Below are positions 1 to 11,390 of a DNA stretch of 64,000 bases, one piece after another. The stretch comes from Epiperipatus broadwayi (taxonomy: Eukaryota > Onychophora > Udeonychophora > Euonychophora > Peripatidae). Each line of letters opens with the position of its first letter. Positions within the stretch are counted from its first letter, which is position 1. The notes beneath the pieces are model-generated. The model saw nothing but the letters and a program-made list of their open reading frames with translations, had not been told where the DNA came from and searched no databases. The translations under genes and the position numbers were made by a program. Location: the NCBI GenBank assembly GCA_028023455.1, contig JAQFVV010006200.1, forward strand, positions 6,212,506-6,276,505, read 5' to 3'.

Positions 1-448
1 AATATTTATGTAAATGATAAAATTGGTTAATCTTGATTAATAATTCTTATTAGAAAAATAGATTTACTACATCAGAAAATGAGCCTCATGTCTCTGATGT
101 AAATCATTTTTATATTACAATTAATATAAAAGATATTGAATATAAATTTAAGAAATCTAGATTAAAATTTAAGTTTAATATTCATTGGGAGTAAATATAT
201 TTAAGAAATGTTAGTTTTAATGCAAGATTTGAGTTAGGGTTTGAATTTTTTTTTTTTTCATATTTTGACTAGATATTTTTTTAAAACCAAGAATATGTTT
301 GGACTTAATTTAGTTGACAATATAATTGGTACTGTTAAAGCTATTCCCCTTTCTATTTCTTCTCAGTTTCTATAGATATTTCTTTAAAAATATTTTAGTG
401 CAATTTATCTTTTTTTTGATTCAAATAAAATCAATAAACTGATATGTG
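1..448. other. AT-rich sequence without recognisable feature
   Basis: No coding potential and no repeat that I can match elsewhere in the window. The sequence is A+T-rich with T runs and leads into the 313-bp repeat array. Confidence 0.5.
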
Positions 449-1071
449 TAATATTGCGGAAGAAAACTAGTCTTCACACATACACTATAGAATTGACATA
501 CACGCCTCCATCAATAAATGTTTTAAAAGCATAGGTAGGCCACATATGCTTACAGCTTATTCTTTAAATAAATCAACTTTTATTGACCATGCTAAATTAA
601 GGCTTAAACCTATTATGAACCTGATTTTTAAGTTGGCAAATTATTTGCATAAGTTCAGTTAATATTTCGCAGGGGAGAAAAAGTTTCTTGTTTTTAACAA
701 CCAACGACACTGAATTTTATTTGTTTGAATGTAAGAATAATATAGCGATTTTATATGTATGTAATGTTGTGGAAGGAAACTAGTTTTCACACATGCACTA
801 TAGAATTGTCATACACTCTGTCAATAAATGTTTTAAAAGCATAGGTGGTCTACCTATGCTTAGAGCTTATTCTATTTAAATAAATCACCTTTTATTGGCC
901 TTATCTAAATTAGGGCTTGAACTTATTATGAGCTTGATTTTTAAATTGGAAAATTACTTATACAAGTTCAGTTTATATATCACAGCAAGGAGAAAGTTTC
1001 TCACTTTTAACTACCCGTGACACTGAATCTTAATTTGAATATGTAATAATATAGCAATTTTTTATATATAC
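449..1071 (+). repeat. Two direct tandem copies of a 313-bp repeat
   Basis: Unit 1 begins at 449 and unit 2 at 762. Each opens with a GGAAG(G)AAACTAG-type block, followed by ACACATxCACTATAGAATTG, a stretch around AATAAATGTTTTAAAAGCATAGGT, and a tail ending in AATATAGC(A/G)ATTTT. The units differ by scattered substitutions and small indels. They hold no ORF. The family returns in inverted orientation from 1674 to 2127 and resumes at 7247 after a large insertion, so the whole forms an array with an internal inversion. The class of the repeat is unknown. Confidence 0.85.
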
Positions 1072-1673
1072 CAGATTATACCCAGGCTATGTAAAACCCA
1101 AGTTTTTTTTTATTAATTGGTTTCATTAACAAATAAATTAAACAAAAGATTTTAATATTATATAAATAAATATGAAAATTATACACCGGTTTATAAGGCC
1201 ATCATTTCGACTTCCATTATATGCTAACCAAAGCTCAATGTAAAAATGATACTATAGCATCTATTTTTTTCCTCCTCACTAAATATCATATTTCAAACAT
1301 GAATTCATGTAATGTTCATAATTTAAATACTATATACCTATTCAGTTCTAGTTAAAAGCACATATACTGATTTTTTTCCAAGCATTTTTTTCTTCAAAAG
1401 TTTTATTCCAATACCATATTTTTTTAGAATTCAGAAATGTAGATAGCTGTCATTTTTGTAATATATTTGTTTTACTGGTTGCTTTAATAAATTACTTCCT
1501 TTGAATAAAATGGTGTATAAAAACATTATTATGGTTTATTTAATAGCAGAACAAATACTTTTTTCCATTGAAAAATACGCCTCATTGTAAATTTGACTCA
1601 TGATAACCTTATAAAGAAACATTCATAATTCATGAATCAGACTACAGAGAAAATATGGATTTTATATATAAGA

Positions 1674-2127
1674 TAATATTGTGGAAGGAAACTAGTCTTA
1701 CACATGCATTATAGAATTGGCACACATTCTATCTATGCTTTTAAAACATTTATTGACAGGGATGTCTGTCTCAATTCTATAGTGCATGTGTGAAGATTAG
1801 TTTCGTTTTATAATATATATATAATTGCTATACTATTAATTATTATATATATTCAAACTAGTGTTACTTAAAATAAAATATATATATATATATTCAAACT
1901 AATAAGATTCAATGTCACAGGTTGTTAAAAATAAGAAACTTTCTCATTCCTGTGATATATAAACTCAACTTGTGCAAATAAATTGCCAATTTAAAAAATC
2001 TGGCTCATAATAGATTCAAGCCTTAATTTAGATTGTAAAAGTTGGTTTATTAAACTCTAAGCACCTATCCTTTTAAAACATTTATTGATGGGGAGAATGA
2101 TTTCCTTCCACAATATTACATATATAT
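1674..2127 (-). repeat. Inverted junction and reverse copy of the 313-bp repeat, interrupted by an LTR element
   Basis: Positions 1674-1735 match the start of the repeat on the plus strand. From about 1740 the same sequence returns in reverse complement (CAATTCTATAGTGCATGTGTG), giving a head-to-head junction. A further reverse copy runs to 2127 and is cut at TTCCTTCCACAATATTACAT. Its continuation, ATATAAAATTGCTATATTATTA, starts at 7247, directly after the LTR element. The intact plus-strand copy at 738-770 shows the uninterrupted sequence and serves as an empty-site reference. Confidence 0.8.
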
Positions 2128-4327
2128 TGTAACAATCCGGGGAGAAGGAGACTTAACGTAATCTGCACTACAGGGCGCCATCTAGGCATTTGAACCTAGA
2201 AAAATTTATAAAGTAGGCAGATACGTAAGTCAAAAAAAAAAAAATTTTTTTTTTTAATATTTTGTTTCCGGTCGTTAGCCCATGTCACTAGCTCAGTGGA
2301 ATAGCAGAGATTTAATACTATAATACCTTATCTAATTATAATTTCAATATTAAAAAATAAATAAACTAAGCCACTGCCAGTAATTAGCATACAAACATTT
2401 ATTTATGCACATATATATAAGATTGAAAATTGTTTTAGTATCAGTTTACATTTTAACATTTAACATTATTTTTAACTTTACTTTAGATTTTAAATTACAT
2501 TTTAATTTCTATTATATTATAAGTTTACATTTTAATTAAGTTCGCACAGATGGGATTATAAAAGCTTGTTTTAATATGTTGCGTATAGATCGGTTACATA
2601 GATTACAACGGTCAAAAACATTTCAAAATCAACATAAACGATCAAAATATAAAATCATTGATACCGACAATTGCAGAGGGAAATTTATAAGTAACCCAAT
2701 AGTATTCACCATAAGATACTTGCATTGTCACCAATAACTTAAAAGACATCCGAATAAATACATTTTAGATACTCACCGTAAGGTATCATTATTTATCGAA
2801 TGTCTATATATTTTGATCAAATATGAAAACCCAAAACATACTTAACCGATAACCAATCCATGCAAACGTCTATAAACAACTTAAATTTAATGCATTTTTG
2901 TTTAGTGTCGAGTATGAATAGACTACATAGATTTGCATTTGAAAATAAACATTCTATCCCTATTTAACCTTAGGCTAAAATTCGTAGTCAAACTGGCATC
3001 AATTCATCTGATATATCGATGTATTCAATGTAATACGGAATACGGCAGCACCAAAAAGATTAAGAGAAGACATTGACTCTCATCAGATAGGAATATTACA
3101 TCTATCTAACGAGAAGAACAATAAAAAAAAACTCCATAGAAAGGAACTGCGTTCTCCGTCTTATAATTCCTTCCATAGGCAAACGGGTGAGTGCGGCGTA
3201 TATATAAACGATTCTGCCAGTAGCGAATCTCCGACTACATCTACTAACTACATCAATATATCCAATCCATTGACCCAATTTAACAATGACACAAATAACC
3301 TAAGATTACCCTCCCCTAATATAACTTTACAAATCTATACAGCCATTCATGCCCGACTTAAGTTTAACATTTATATAATTAATTTAACGAAAAACAAAAA
3401 TCATGATAAAACTTAAAGAACAAAAAATAAATAAATAAATGGAAATGATTTTAAATATATATATATAAAAAAGAAATACATCAAATAACATTATTAATAA
3501 ATTAAGTTGGTCAGATAGGATAATATTGCAATCATTTAAATCTGGAAAGTTTTAATTTAATGTTCATTATTTATAAAGTTCTTACGGTTTAAAACAGTTC
3601 ATCTTTATCCGTTGCTTGCCATGAACGTGAATTCCCACGCCGTCCTAAGATTGGTATTCTGTTGGCCGATTTATTTATCCATCCGGAGGTTTTTTGCTTT
3701 TACTGGTCCTCAATGTAGAAAAACGATAGTTCATTTCTCTTTCTTTCTTAGCAAAACTGAAGGGATTGAAGAGTGCGTCTTTTCCATCCCTTCTCCTTCA
3801 CTTCCGCACTAACACATATCTGTCACATCGTAAATAATCTATCCTTAATAATTTTCAAACTTGTCCTTTTATATTAATTTGAAGGATTGAATTTACATTA
3901 CGTCATCGATGCGATGGTCCTTTCGCTGAGGTCCGATTCCATAGGGATTTCTTTTTATTTGCTAAAAGTTTCTATTGTTTTCCTATCTGACCGATGTTTT
4001 TACATTTAAATGCCCAAGGCTGGTTTACATTTAACTAATTAAAACAATCATTTCCATTTCTGATTAATTAATGTGTTTTCCAAGATTAAAGATATATTTT
4101 TATCTCTAAATCTTTTTAAGTTTTTGTTTTTAAAATACCTTTCTATTTTTAATAAAGTTTTATTTTAATAATTTTTTTTTTTATCTGTGCGATTTATATA
4201 TACGAGTTTAAGATGATATTTAATTTCAATTTTTAATTCTTAAAGAAAATTTTTAAATGCGAACTTCTTATTTTAACTTCATGTTTAATAATAAAAAAAC
4301 AATGTAACGTCGTCTGTGCTCGTTACA
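2128..4327. repeat. First 2.2-kb long terminal repeat
   Basis: It runs from TGTAACAATCC to CTCGTTACA. Just inside the start is GGCGCCATCTA (from 2174), followed near 2289 by a tRNA A-box-like string, TAGCTCAGTGG. A 60-odd-codon reading frame near 3621-3812 (residues MNVNSHAVLRLVFCW at its start) is present in both LTRs with one residue different. I do not recognise it, and its conservation is expected from the youth of the pair. Differences from the second LTR include several bases in the first 25 bp and the length of the A/T run near 2228-2255. Confidence 0.8.
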
Positions 4328-5055
4328 TATCAGTAAAGTTGCTTAAAAAAAATGATCAAAAAAAAAAATTTTTTACTTAGGGTTAGTAATTACGGTACAC
4401 GATTAATGAAGACATTTACAAAACATCCGGTTAGTAATTTTACAAAAAGACTATATACAAAAAAAAAAATGTTTACTATCGTTTTCCTAAGGACCATTTA
4501 CGTTTACACCTCCTCCCCACAAGAGTTCTATTTTTTTTTATACATTTTATTTTTACACATGGCATGACAAGCAAATTATTTAAATTATTTAGGAAGGTTG
4601 CATTGAAGTAAATATGTTTTGAAAGATAATGGGTTTATACGTGTATATTTGCAGCACAATTATAAATACCACCAACTTATTTATGATTGATTAAAATGCT
4701 TACATAGGATTACACTGAAGTAAATTCCCAAAAGTACTCTCCGTAAGGTACCACATTTACCATCATAAACTTACGTGGCTGTGCGCTCCTATACACATTA
4801 AAGCATAATTTATATTAACAAAAAAAAAAAACATATCAATTGCAACCTTTTGACTTTCTTTTTAAACAAATACAGTTTAAAATTATTTATACTTTCTCGT
4901 GTTTAATATATGTGCTATTTCTTTCTGGCAGTGCTTTTATAAGATTTAAAGTATACGACTTTATGTAAACAGATAAAAATATTTCATTTTGAAAAAGAAA
5001 TTTGTTCAGGGTATACGTGGTTTATTAAAGATCGGCCCAAGTTGGGAAAGCCAGT
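4328..5055. other. Interior of the long-LTR element
   Basis: 728 bp with no recognisable gag, protease, reverse transcriptase or integrase. The bases after the first LTR (TATCAGTAAAGTTGC) do not begin with the TGG common in primer-binding sites. The bases before the second LTR (GTTGGGAAAGCCAGT) are only weakly purine-rich. The small reading frame beginning near 4352 is low-complexity and lysine-rich and I do not regard it as a gene. Confidence 0.6.
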
Positions 5056-7246
5056 TGTAACGATCCGGAGAAAAAGACTTAACGTAAACTGCACTACAGG
5101 GCGCCATCTAGGCATTTGAACCTAGAAAAATTTATAAAGTAGGCAGATACGTAAGTCAAAAAAAAAAATTTTTTTTTTAATATTTTGTTTCCGGTCGTTA
5201 GCCCATGTCACTAGCTCAGTGGAATAGCAGAGATTTAATACTATAATACCTTATCTAATTATAATTTCAATATTAAAAAATAAATAAACTAAGCCACTGC
5301 CAGTAATTAGCATACAAACATTTATTTATGCACATATATATAAGATTGAAAATTGTTTTAGTATCAGTTTACATTTTAACATTTAACATTATTTTTAACT
5401 TTACTTTAGATTTTAAATTACATTTTAATTTCTATTATATTATAAGTTTACATTTTAATTAAGTTCGCACAGATGGGATTATAAAAGCTTGTTTTAATAT
5501 GTTGCGTATAGATCGGTTACATAGATTACAACGGTCAAAAACATTTCAAAATCAACATAAACGATCAAAATATAAAATCATTGATACCGACAATTGCAGA
5601 GGGAAATTTATAAGTAACCCAATAGTATTCACCATAAGATACTTGCATTGTCACCAATAACTTAAAAGACATCCGAATAAATACATTTTAGATACTCACC
5701 GTAAGGTATCATTATTTATCGAATGTCTATATATTTTGATCAAATATGAAAACCCAAAACATACTTAACCGATAACCAATCCATGCAAACGTCTATAAAC
5801 AACTTAAATTTAATGCATTTTTGTTTAGTGTCGAGTATGAATAGACTACATAGATTTGCATTTGAAAATAAACATTCTATCCCTATTTAACCTTAGGCTA
5901 AAATTCGTAGTCAAACTGGCATCAATTCATCTGATATATCGATGTATTCAATGTAATACGGAATACGGCAGCACCAAAAAGATTAAGAGAAGACATTGAC
6001 TCTCATCAGATAGGAATATTACATCTATCTAATGAGAAGAACAATAAAAAAAAACTCCATAGAAAGGAACTGCGTTCTCCGTCTTATAATTCCTTCCATA
6101 GGCAAACGGGTGAGTGCGGCGTATATATAAACGATTCTGCCAGTAGCGAATCTCCGACTACATCTACTAACTACATCAATATATCCAATCCATTGACCCA
6201 ATTTAACAATGACACAAATAACCTAAGATTACCCTCCCCTAATATAACTTTACAAATCTATACAGCCATTCACGCCCGACTTAAGTTTAACATTTATATA
6301 ATTAATTTAACGAAAAACAAAAATCATGATAAAACTTAAAGAACAAAAAATAAATAAATAAATGGAAATGATTTTAAATATATATATAAAAAAGAAATAC
6401 ATCAAATAACATTATTAATAAATTAAGTTGGTCAGATAGGATAATATTGCAATCATTTAAATCTGGAAAGTTTTAATTTAATGTTCATTATTTATAAAGT
6501 TCTTACGGTTTAAAACAGTTCATCTTTATCCGTTGCTTGCCATGAACGTGAATTCCCACGCCGTCCTAAGATTGGTATTCTGTTGGCCGATTTATTTATC
6601 CATCCGGAGGTTTTTTGCTTTAACTGGTCCTCAATGTAGAAAAACGATAGTTCATTTCTCTTTCTTTCTTAGCAAAACTGAAGGGATTGAAGAGTGCGTC
6701 TTTTCCATCCCTTCTCCTTCACTTCCGCACTAACACATATCTGTCACATCGTAAATAATCTATCCTTAATAATTTTCAAACTTGTCCTTTTATATTAATT
6801 TGAAGGATTGAATTTACATTACGTCATCGATGCGATGGTCCTTTCGCTGAGGTCCGATTCCATAGGGATTTCTTTTTATTTGCTAAAAGTTTCTATTGTT
6901 TTCCTATCTGACCGATGTTTTTACATTTAAATGCCCAAGGCTGGTTTACATTTAACTAATTAAAACAATCATTTCCATTTCTGATTAATTAATGTGTTTT
7001 CCAAGATTAAAGATATATTTTTATCTCTAAATCTTTTTAAGTTTTTGTTTTTAAAATACCTTTCTATTTTTAATAAAGTTTTATTTTAATAATTTTTTTT
7101 TATCTGTGCGATTTACATATACGAGTTTAAGATGATATTTAATTTCAATTTTTAATTCTTAAAGAAAATTTTTAAATGCGAACTTCTTATTTTAACTTCA
7201 TGTTTAATAATAAAAAAACAATGTAACGTCGTCTGTGCTCGTTACA
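5056..7246. repeat. Second 2.2-kb long terminal repeat
   Basis: Direct copy of 2128-4327, 9 bp shorter mainly through A/T-run length. Substitutions seen include T for C near 6031, C for T near 6272, A for T near 6622 and C for T near 7118. It carries the same GGCGCCATCTA string (from 5100), the same A-box-like string (5212) and the same short reading frame near 6542-6733. Confidence 0.8.
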
Positions 7247-7299
7247 ATATAAAATTGCTATATTATTAATTATTACATATATTTAAACTGATATATAAA

Positions 7300-8700
7300 T
7301 ATTTTAAGAGTAATTATAGTGTGAGAATATTATTTTCCTCTAAATTAAGCATTCAATAACACAAAAACTTACATCTTATTACTTATGTGTAATTTTTTTT
7401 TCTGAAACTATTAAATAAATTTCTTTTAATTAGTTGAAAATACTCAAGTTCAAATTTCAAAAATAAATTTCTGAAATAATGTTTTATTATTATTACCATT
7501 AGTAATTATTTTTTAAAATGTAAAATGGTATTAATAAACAAAGATACTTAAAATGGAATTTCATCAGCATTCATTTAGCACATACACACATCGTTTCATT
7601 TCTCTTCTATTTTACAATAATAATAAAAATATGCTGTAATATAATATTTGAAGTTTTTTCATTATAAATTTCATATTTTCTCTATTTGTTTTCATCCATA
7701 AATCTTTTAGATCCCATTTCAGTTGGCCCATATTTAATATCATAGCACAAATCACTACATTAACAAGCTAGTACTATCAATTAATTTAAATGTTCTAATC
7801 AGTACTTTGTCTGAAATTGATGTGATAGGCACCTATCTGATTAAAGCAATAGTTTTAACTTGTTCTGCATCAATAATTTTAGCAGTAATAACACGTTTTA
7901 TTTAAATAAACTTGAAGCAATTTCTGGCTTCTTTTTTCAGGATTTGTATAATTTTTAATATTATTTGCTTTTCAGTTTAATTTTTATTTTTGGATATATT
8001 TGTCTAACCTGTGGCAATACTGTCATATCTTCTCATCCAATAAGATAGGTTTGTCAATATATTTTTTAATTTAAACTTTGGTCTATTGAGAGGGATTTGC
8101 AATTAAATTTCTTAGTTTTTCCAGAATCTTTTTTTTTTTCAGTTAGGAGTTTCATTTGTTTTTATTTTTGTTATTCCAGTTTTTTCTGATCTGATTAGAA
8201 ATGGTTCCTCATATTCAAATTATTGGATTGTAGAACAAAAATTTCCTCCAGTTTTTAGTCGCATGAATTAAATAACTTTTTGATTATAGCTTTTTCTTTT
8301 TTTTTACTTTTTTATTATAGTGTATTTTATATTTTTTTAACACTATCTGAATTGTTAATTTTTAATTCTTCCTCAAAATCTTCAAAATCGGTACATTTGC
8401 TTTTGAAGTTTGTCTATTATAATTGTTTTATTAGACAACTGTAGATGCAACTTTTTTTTGTCTTTTTTTTCTCTTGGTATATATTAAGATCCTTTAATGG
8501 TTTTGTTTCCATAATTTGTAGAATTTTCTTATATTTTTAAAACTGGATAAATTTTTTTTTGGATTTTTTAAAATTAATTATATTTCTCCAGCATTTTTTG
8601 ATGCAGTGATAGCAAAATTGGCAAGAAGTAATGTTGTAATTACTTCAGTGTAATTCTGATTTTTGCCATAATTTTTTTTCTTTTAGTATTATAAATAGAA
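7300..8700. other. AT-rich sequence without recognisable feature
   Basis: T-rich, stop-dense sequence with no ORF above background and no match I can see to the other repeats in the window. Confidence 0.5.
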
Positions 8701-9267
8701 ATAATAACAAGTCAGATGTCACAGACTTATATATAGCTTGCACTTACAAATATGTAAAATTAAGAGCGTGCTAATAGCTCTAAACAAGCTTTTTTTTTTA
8801 TTTATGATAAATGCTACTACAAGAGAAGACATTCAAATCATTTTTATCTTGGATTGTCCCCAGAACGGTTTCGACCTATGGGTCTCTTCAGTGAGAAGTT
8901 GGGACATTAGATTTAAAAAACCAACTCAAGCAAAGCATTTATCTAAAAGTTAATTGTTAGAAGAAGATCTGAAACTTTTAGACATCTACATGTCTTTAAA
9001 GTCAGCTCTCCAACTGAAAAAATCATATGGGCCCGAACTTAATTCAGATACTCCATATATTAGTAGGCTTAGCCATTTAATTTAGCCAAAGCCACAACAG
9101 CAAAATAATAATAGTAAGAATAACAAGTCAGATGTCACATGACTTATATATGCTTCACTTACAAATATGAAAATTAAGAGCGGCTAATAGCCTAAACAAG
9201 CTTTTTTTATTTATGATAAACTACTACAAGAGAAGCATTCAAATCATTTTTATCTTGATTGTCCCCA
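8701..9267 (-). repeat. Direct repeat pair flanking a 256-bp spacer with a hammerhead motif
   Basis: Copy 1 (8701-8862) and copy 2 (9119-9267) share AATAACAAGTCAGATGTCAC at one end and ATTGTCCCCA at the other. Where they differ, the differences are almost entirely 1-2 base indels rather than substitutions. On the minus strand both copies start at TGGGGACAATC, which is the base just 3' of the predicted cleavage site of the hammerhead at 8855-8906. The spacer carries that ribozyme. The order copy-spacer-copy resembles the partly duplicated terminal repeats of Penelope-like or retrozyme elements, but no coding part is present. Confidence 0.7.
8855..8906 (-). ncRNA. Hammerhead ribozyme motif, canonical core
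   Basis: Read 5' to 3' on the minus strand: distal stem I TGTCCC (8906-8901), an internal segment, core CTGAAGA (8891-8885, fitting CUGANGA), stem II GACC with loop CATA and GGTC (8884-8873), then GAAA (8872-8869), a short stem III region ACCGTT (8869-8864), the predicted cleavage base C 8863, and TGGGGACA closing stem I (TGTCCC pairs with GGGACA). Next to the core, A 8892 pairs with T 8862 and C 8893 with G 8861. All invariant core bases are present. Stem III is very short with one C-U mismatch, as in minimal hammerheads thought to act as dimers. Confidence 0.72.
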
Positions 9268-9639
9268 TCCCCAGTGGACATTTATCATATATAAAAAAGT
9301 TGTTTAGACTCTTTTATATTTAGCAATAGCACACTACTATATACTATTAAAATAGAGAAAATTAGTATTTTTTACTTATATAGAAAAGAAAGTAAAAAAA
9401 AAAAAATCTTTATGTTGCTTTTTTATAACATTTTTATACATTTTTTCTTTTTCACTATATCTACTTTTAATCATTTTTTCAAAATGTATATTCTATTTTT
9501 CATTTATTTTATTTAGCAAGATTTTTTTATCTGTTATTCACATGTAAACAAAACAATAATAAACACTATTACATTTTAAATTCTTTTATATTAATTTTCC
9601 CTCTCTGTGTTTCTGTCAACATGTCCACATTTTTGAATT

Positions 9640-9745
9640 ACCAATGAACAAAAATGGTTCCCATTTAGAACTCAAACTCACATCCTTATGCTTCCCAAGA
9701 AAACTTCTTAACATACTGAGCCAATGAAAATATTACATTTGTAGA
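9640..9745 (-). mobile_element. tRNA-derived SINE-like fragment
   Basis: On the minus strand the segment reads GGCTCAGTATGTTAAGAAG, then GGAAGCATAAGGATGTGAG and TTTGAGTTC. This has the order of a degraded tRNA D-arm (A box) and T-arm (B box). The GxAGCATAAGG block recurs at 51774-51784 in another SINE-like copy. No intact tRNA fold is visible. Ends are approximate. Confidence 0.45.
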
Positions 9746-9890
9746 ATAAAATTTTGTTAATATTGATTTAATTCATACTTAATTAATTAAAAATATATAT
9801 GTATGACAGAAACATTACATTTGTAGAATAAAATTCTATTAATATTGATTTAACTCATACTTAATTAAATTAATTAAGTACATCTCAAAA
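9732..9890 (+). repeat. Tandem duplication, 82-bp offset
   Basis: ATTACATTTGTAGAATAAAA begins at 9732 and again at 9814, each followed by a TTAATATTGATTTAA-type stretch and CATACTTAATTAA. Two copies only, with a few substitutions. Confidence 0.8.
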
Positions 9891-9899
9891 TTTAGCGCG

Positions 9900-11390
9900 A
9901 TTGCCATTCATTGTTTGAAATTATAATTTCTTTGTTTTAATTTTAAAATTGTGGGAAAACTAAATGGAATACGCATGTGTCAGTACTGTTGGATTTATTT
10001 CCTTTTTCAAATGATATAACCTATGTTGTAATCGGATAAAAATTAGATTTTTTATTAATACGTCAATTGAATTTTTTTGCACACTTTATTAGATTGTATG
10101 GAAAAAACAAGGCATACATTTTCGATGAGAAAAATTAAGTCAAACAATGGATTTAACGTGCATCAAAGATTTTGCAATTTCAAGGTCTTCATTTTGAAAA
10201 TAAGCATGATGTATGTAATATTCAATTTTAGATTTTTTTATTTATTTATTATTATTTTAGATTTTTTTATTATTTGGTGAAATTAATAATTATAATTTTA
10301 GTGTGACTGTTTATACTGGCTTGTCTGTGTTTGTATAATGAAAGTTTTAGAAGAATTATGTACAATGTAATTTTGGGGCTCTGATCCAAGTTTGAGGCAA
10401 CCTTATTTATAAACAATGATTCTCAAAAGGTTTAATAATTTGTTAGCATGTCTGTATTTGTATTAGTTTGTTTGTACTAGTATATCTGTGTTTATATAAA
10501 AAGTAATGATTTTCACTGCATCGATAAAATTTAGCTATTATAGAGCAGTGCAATGTAAATTTTAATGTTGATTATCAGATGCACAGAAAGGTTGCAGTTA
10601 ATGGAGCAATCACAAAATTTACTGGGCATAGTATCATGTGAAAACATAAACTCTTAAAACTAATAGAGATTTCAAGTCATCTGAGTTATGGTGATAGCCA
10701 CAATGGTTTATGTATACCACATGGAATTGTATGCATGTAAAGAATCAAATTCAGATTCTTGCTTATGCCTTGGTACTCATGTTGTGGAGTCAGTAGTTTT
10801 GCCATATCTTGAATCACATTATTTTCAAGTCTACAGCTAACAAATGAGCTTATATGCAAATAAATTATAGCTCTGTGGCATAAGAAATATAAAAAGATAG
10901 TATCACTTGTGTGCACAAAAAATATAAAATGAGGGGAGACTCATTGATAAAGACAGTGACTTTCAATTTCTACTTTGGATAAACAAGAAACCAATTGCTA
11001 TGATTACAAATGCAGATCCACCATCTGGAAATGATTCATTTTGTATCTTTTATTAGGAAGAATCTTTTTTCTTATAGGCATCTTGAGATTTTTTATGTTC
11101 TGAAGCTATGAATTATCTAGGTAAGAAGTATTATACATGTTTTGAAAACGTTATTTTAAAATTTAGTTATGATAAATTAGAAATTATGGATAAAGAATAA
11201 AGTAATAATTTTTTAGGATATTGAAATTTTTTTTTTCCTTAATTTTTTAATGGTAATCTCTATTTTTCTTACCATATATTTTTCTTTAGTTTTTGTAGGT
11301 TCTATCAATATATAGATTTTTACACTAACATAATTAAAACTGAAGTTATTGTGAAAATTGTATCTCAAATCAATTCTTTAAAAATTCAAT
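9900..11390. other. AT-rich sequence without recognisable gene
   Basis: No coding potential that I recognise. A weak partial duplication of a GTCTGTxTTTGTAT-type motif occurs at 10310-10500. The string CACAGAAAGGTTGCAGTTAA near 10578 resembles CACAGAAAGTTGCAGTTAAG near 22340 and probably marks a shared dispersed repeat. Confidence 0.45.

Larger units (their letters stand above)
2128..7246. mobile_element. Non-autonomous LTR retrotransposon with 2.2-kb LTRs (LARD-like)
   Basis: Two near-identical direct repeats (2128-4327 and 5056-7246) bound a 728-bp interior. Each repeat begins TGTAAC and ends GTTACA, the TG...CA arrangement of LTRs. The flanks give a 4-bp target duplication, ATAT (2124-2127 and 7247-7250). 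Joining the flanks restores the 313-bp repeat, so the 5.1 kb arrived as a single insertion. I counted only a handful of substitutions between the LTRs plus length changes in A/T runs, which implies a recent insertion. The interior has no gag or pol, so the element must be moved in trans. I see no convincing tRNA primer-binding site or polypurine tract, which leaves the LTR class slightly open. Confidence 0.8.

Noticed and set aside
438-800. GAAACTAGT-type strings in the 313-bp repeat as another hammerhead (GAAA plus palindromic ACTAGT).
   Set aside because: No CTGANGA core or stem II lies upstream within a plausible distance on that strand.
3060-3100. CTGATGA on the minus strand of the long LTR (near 3078) as a hammerhead core.
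   Set aside because: No stem II followed by GAAA is present; an isolated 7-mer.
3621-3812. 66-codon frame conserved in both long LTRs as a gene.
   Set aside because: The LTRs are nearly identical throughout, so conservation of the frame has no meaning. No recognisable domain.
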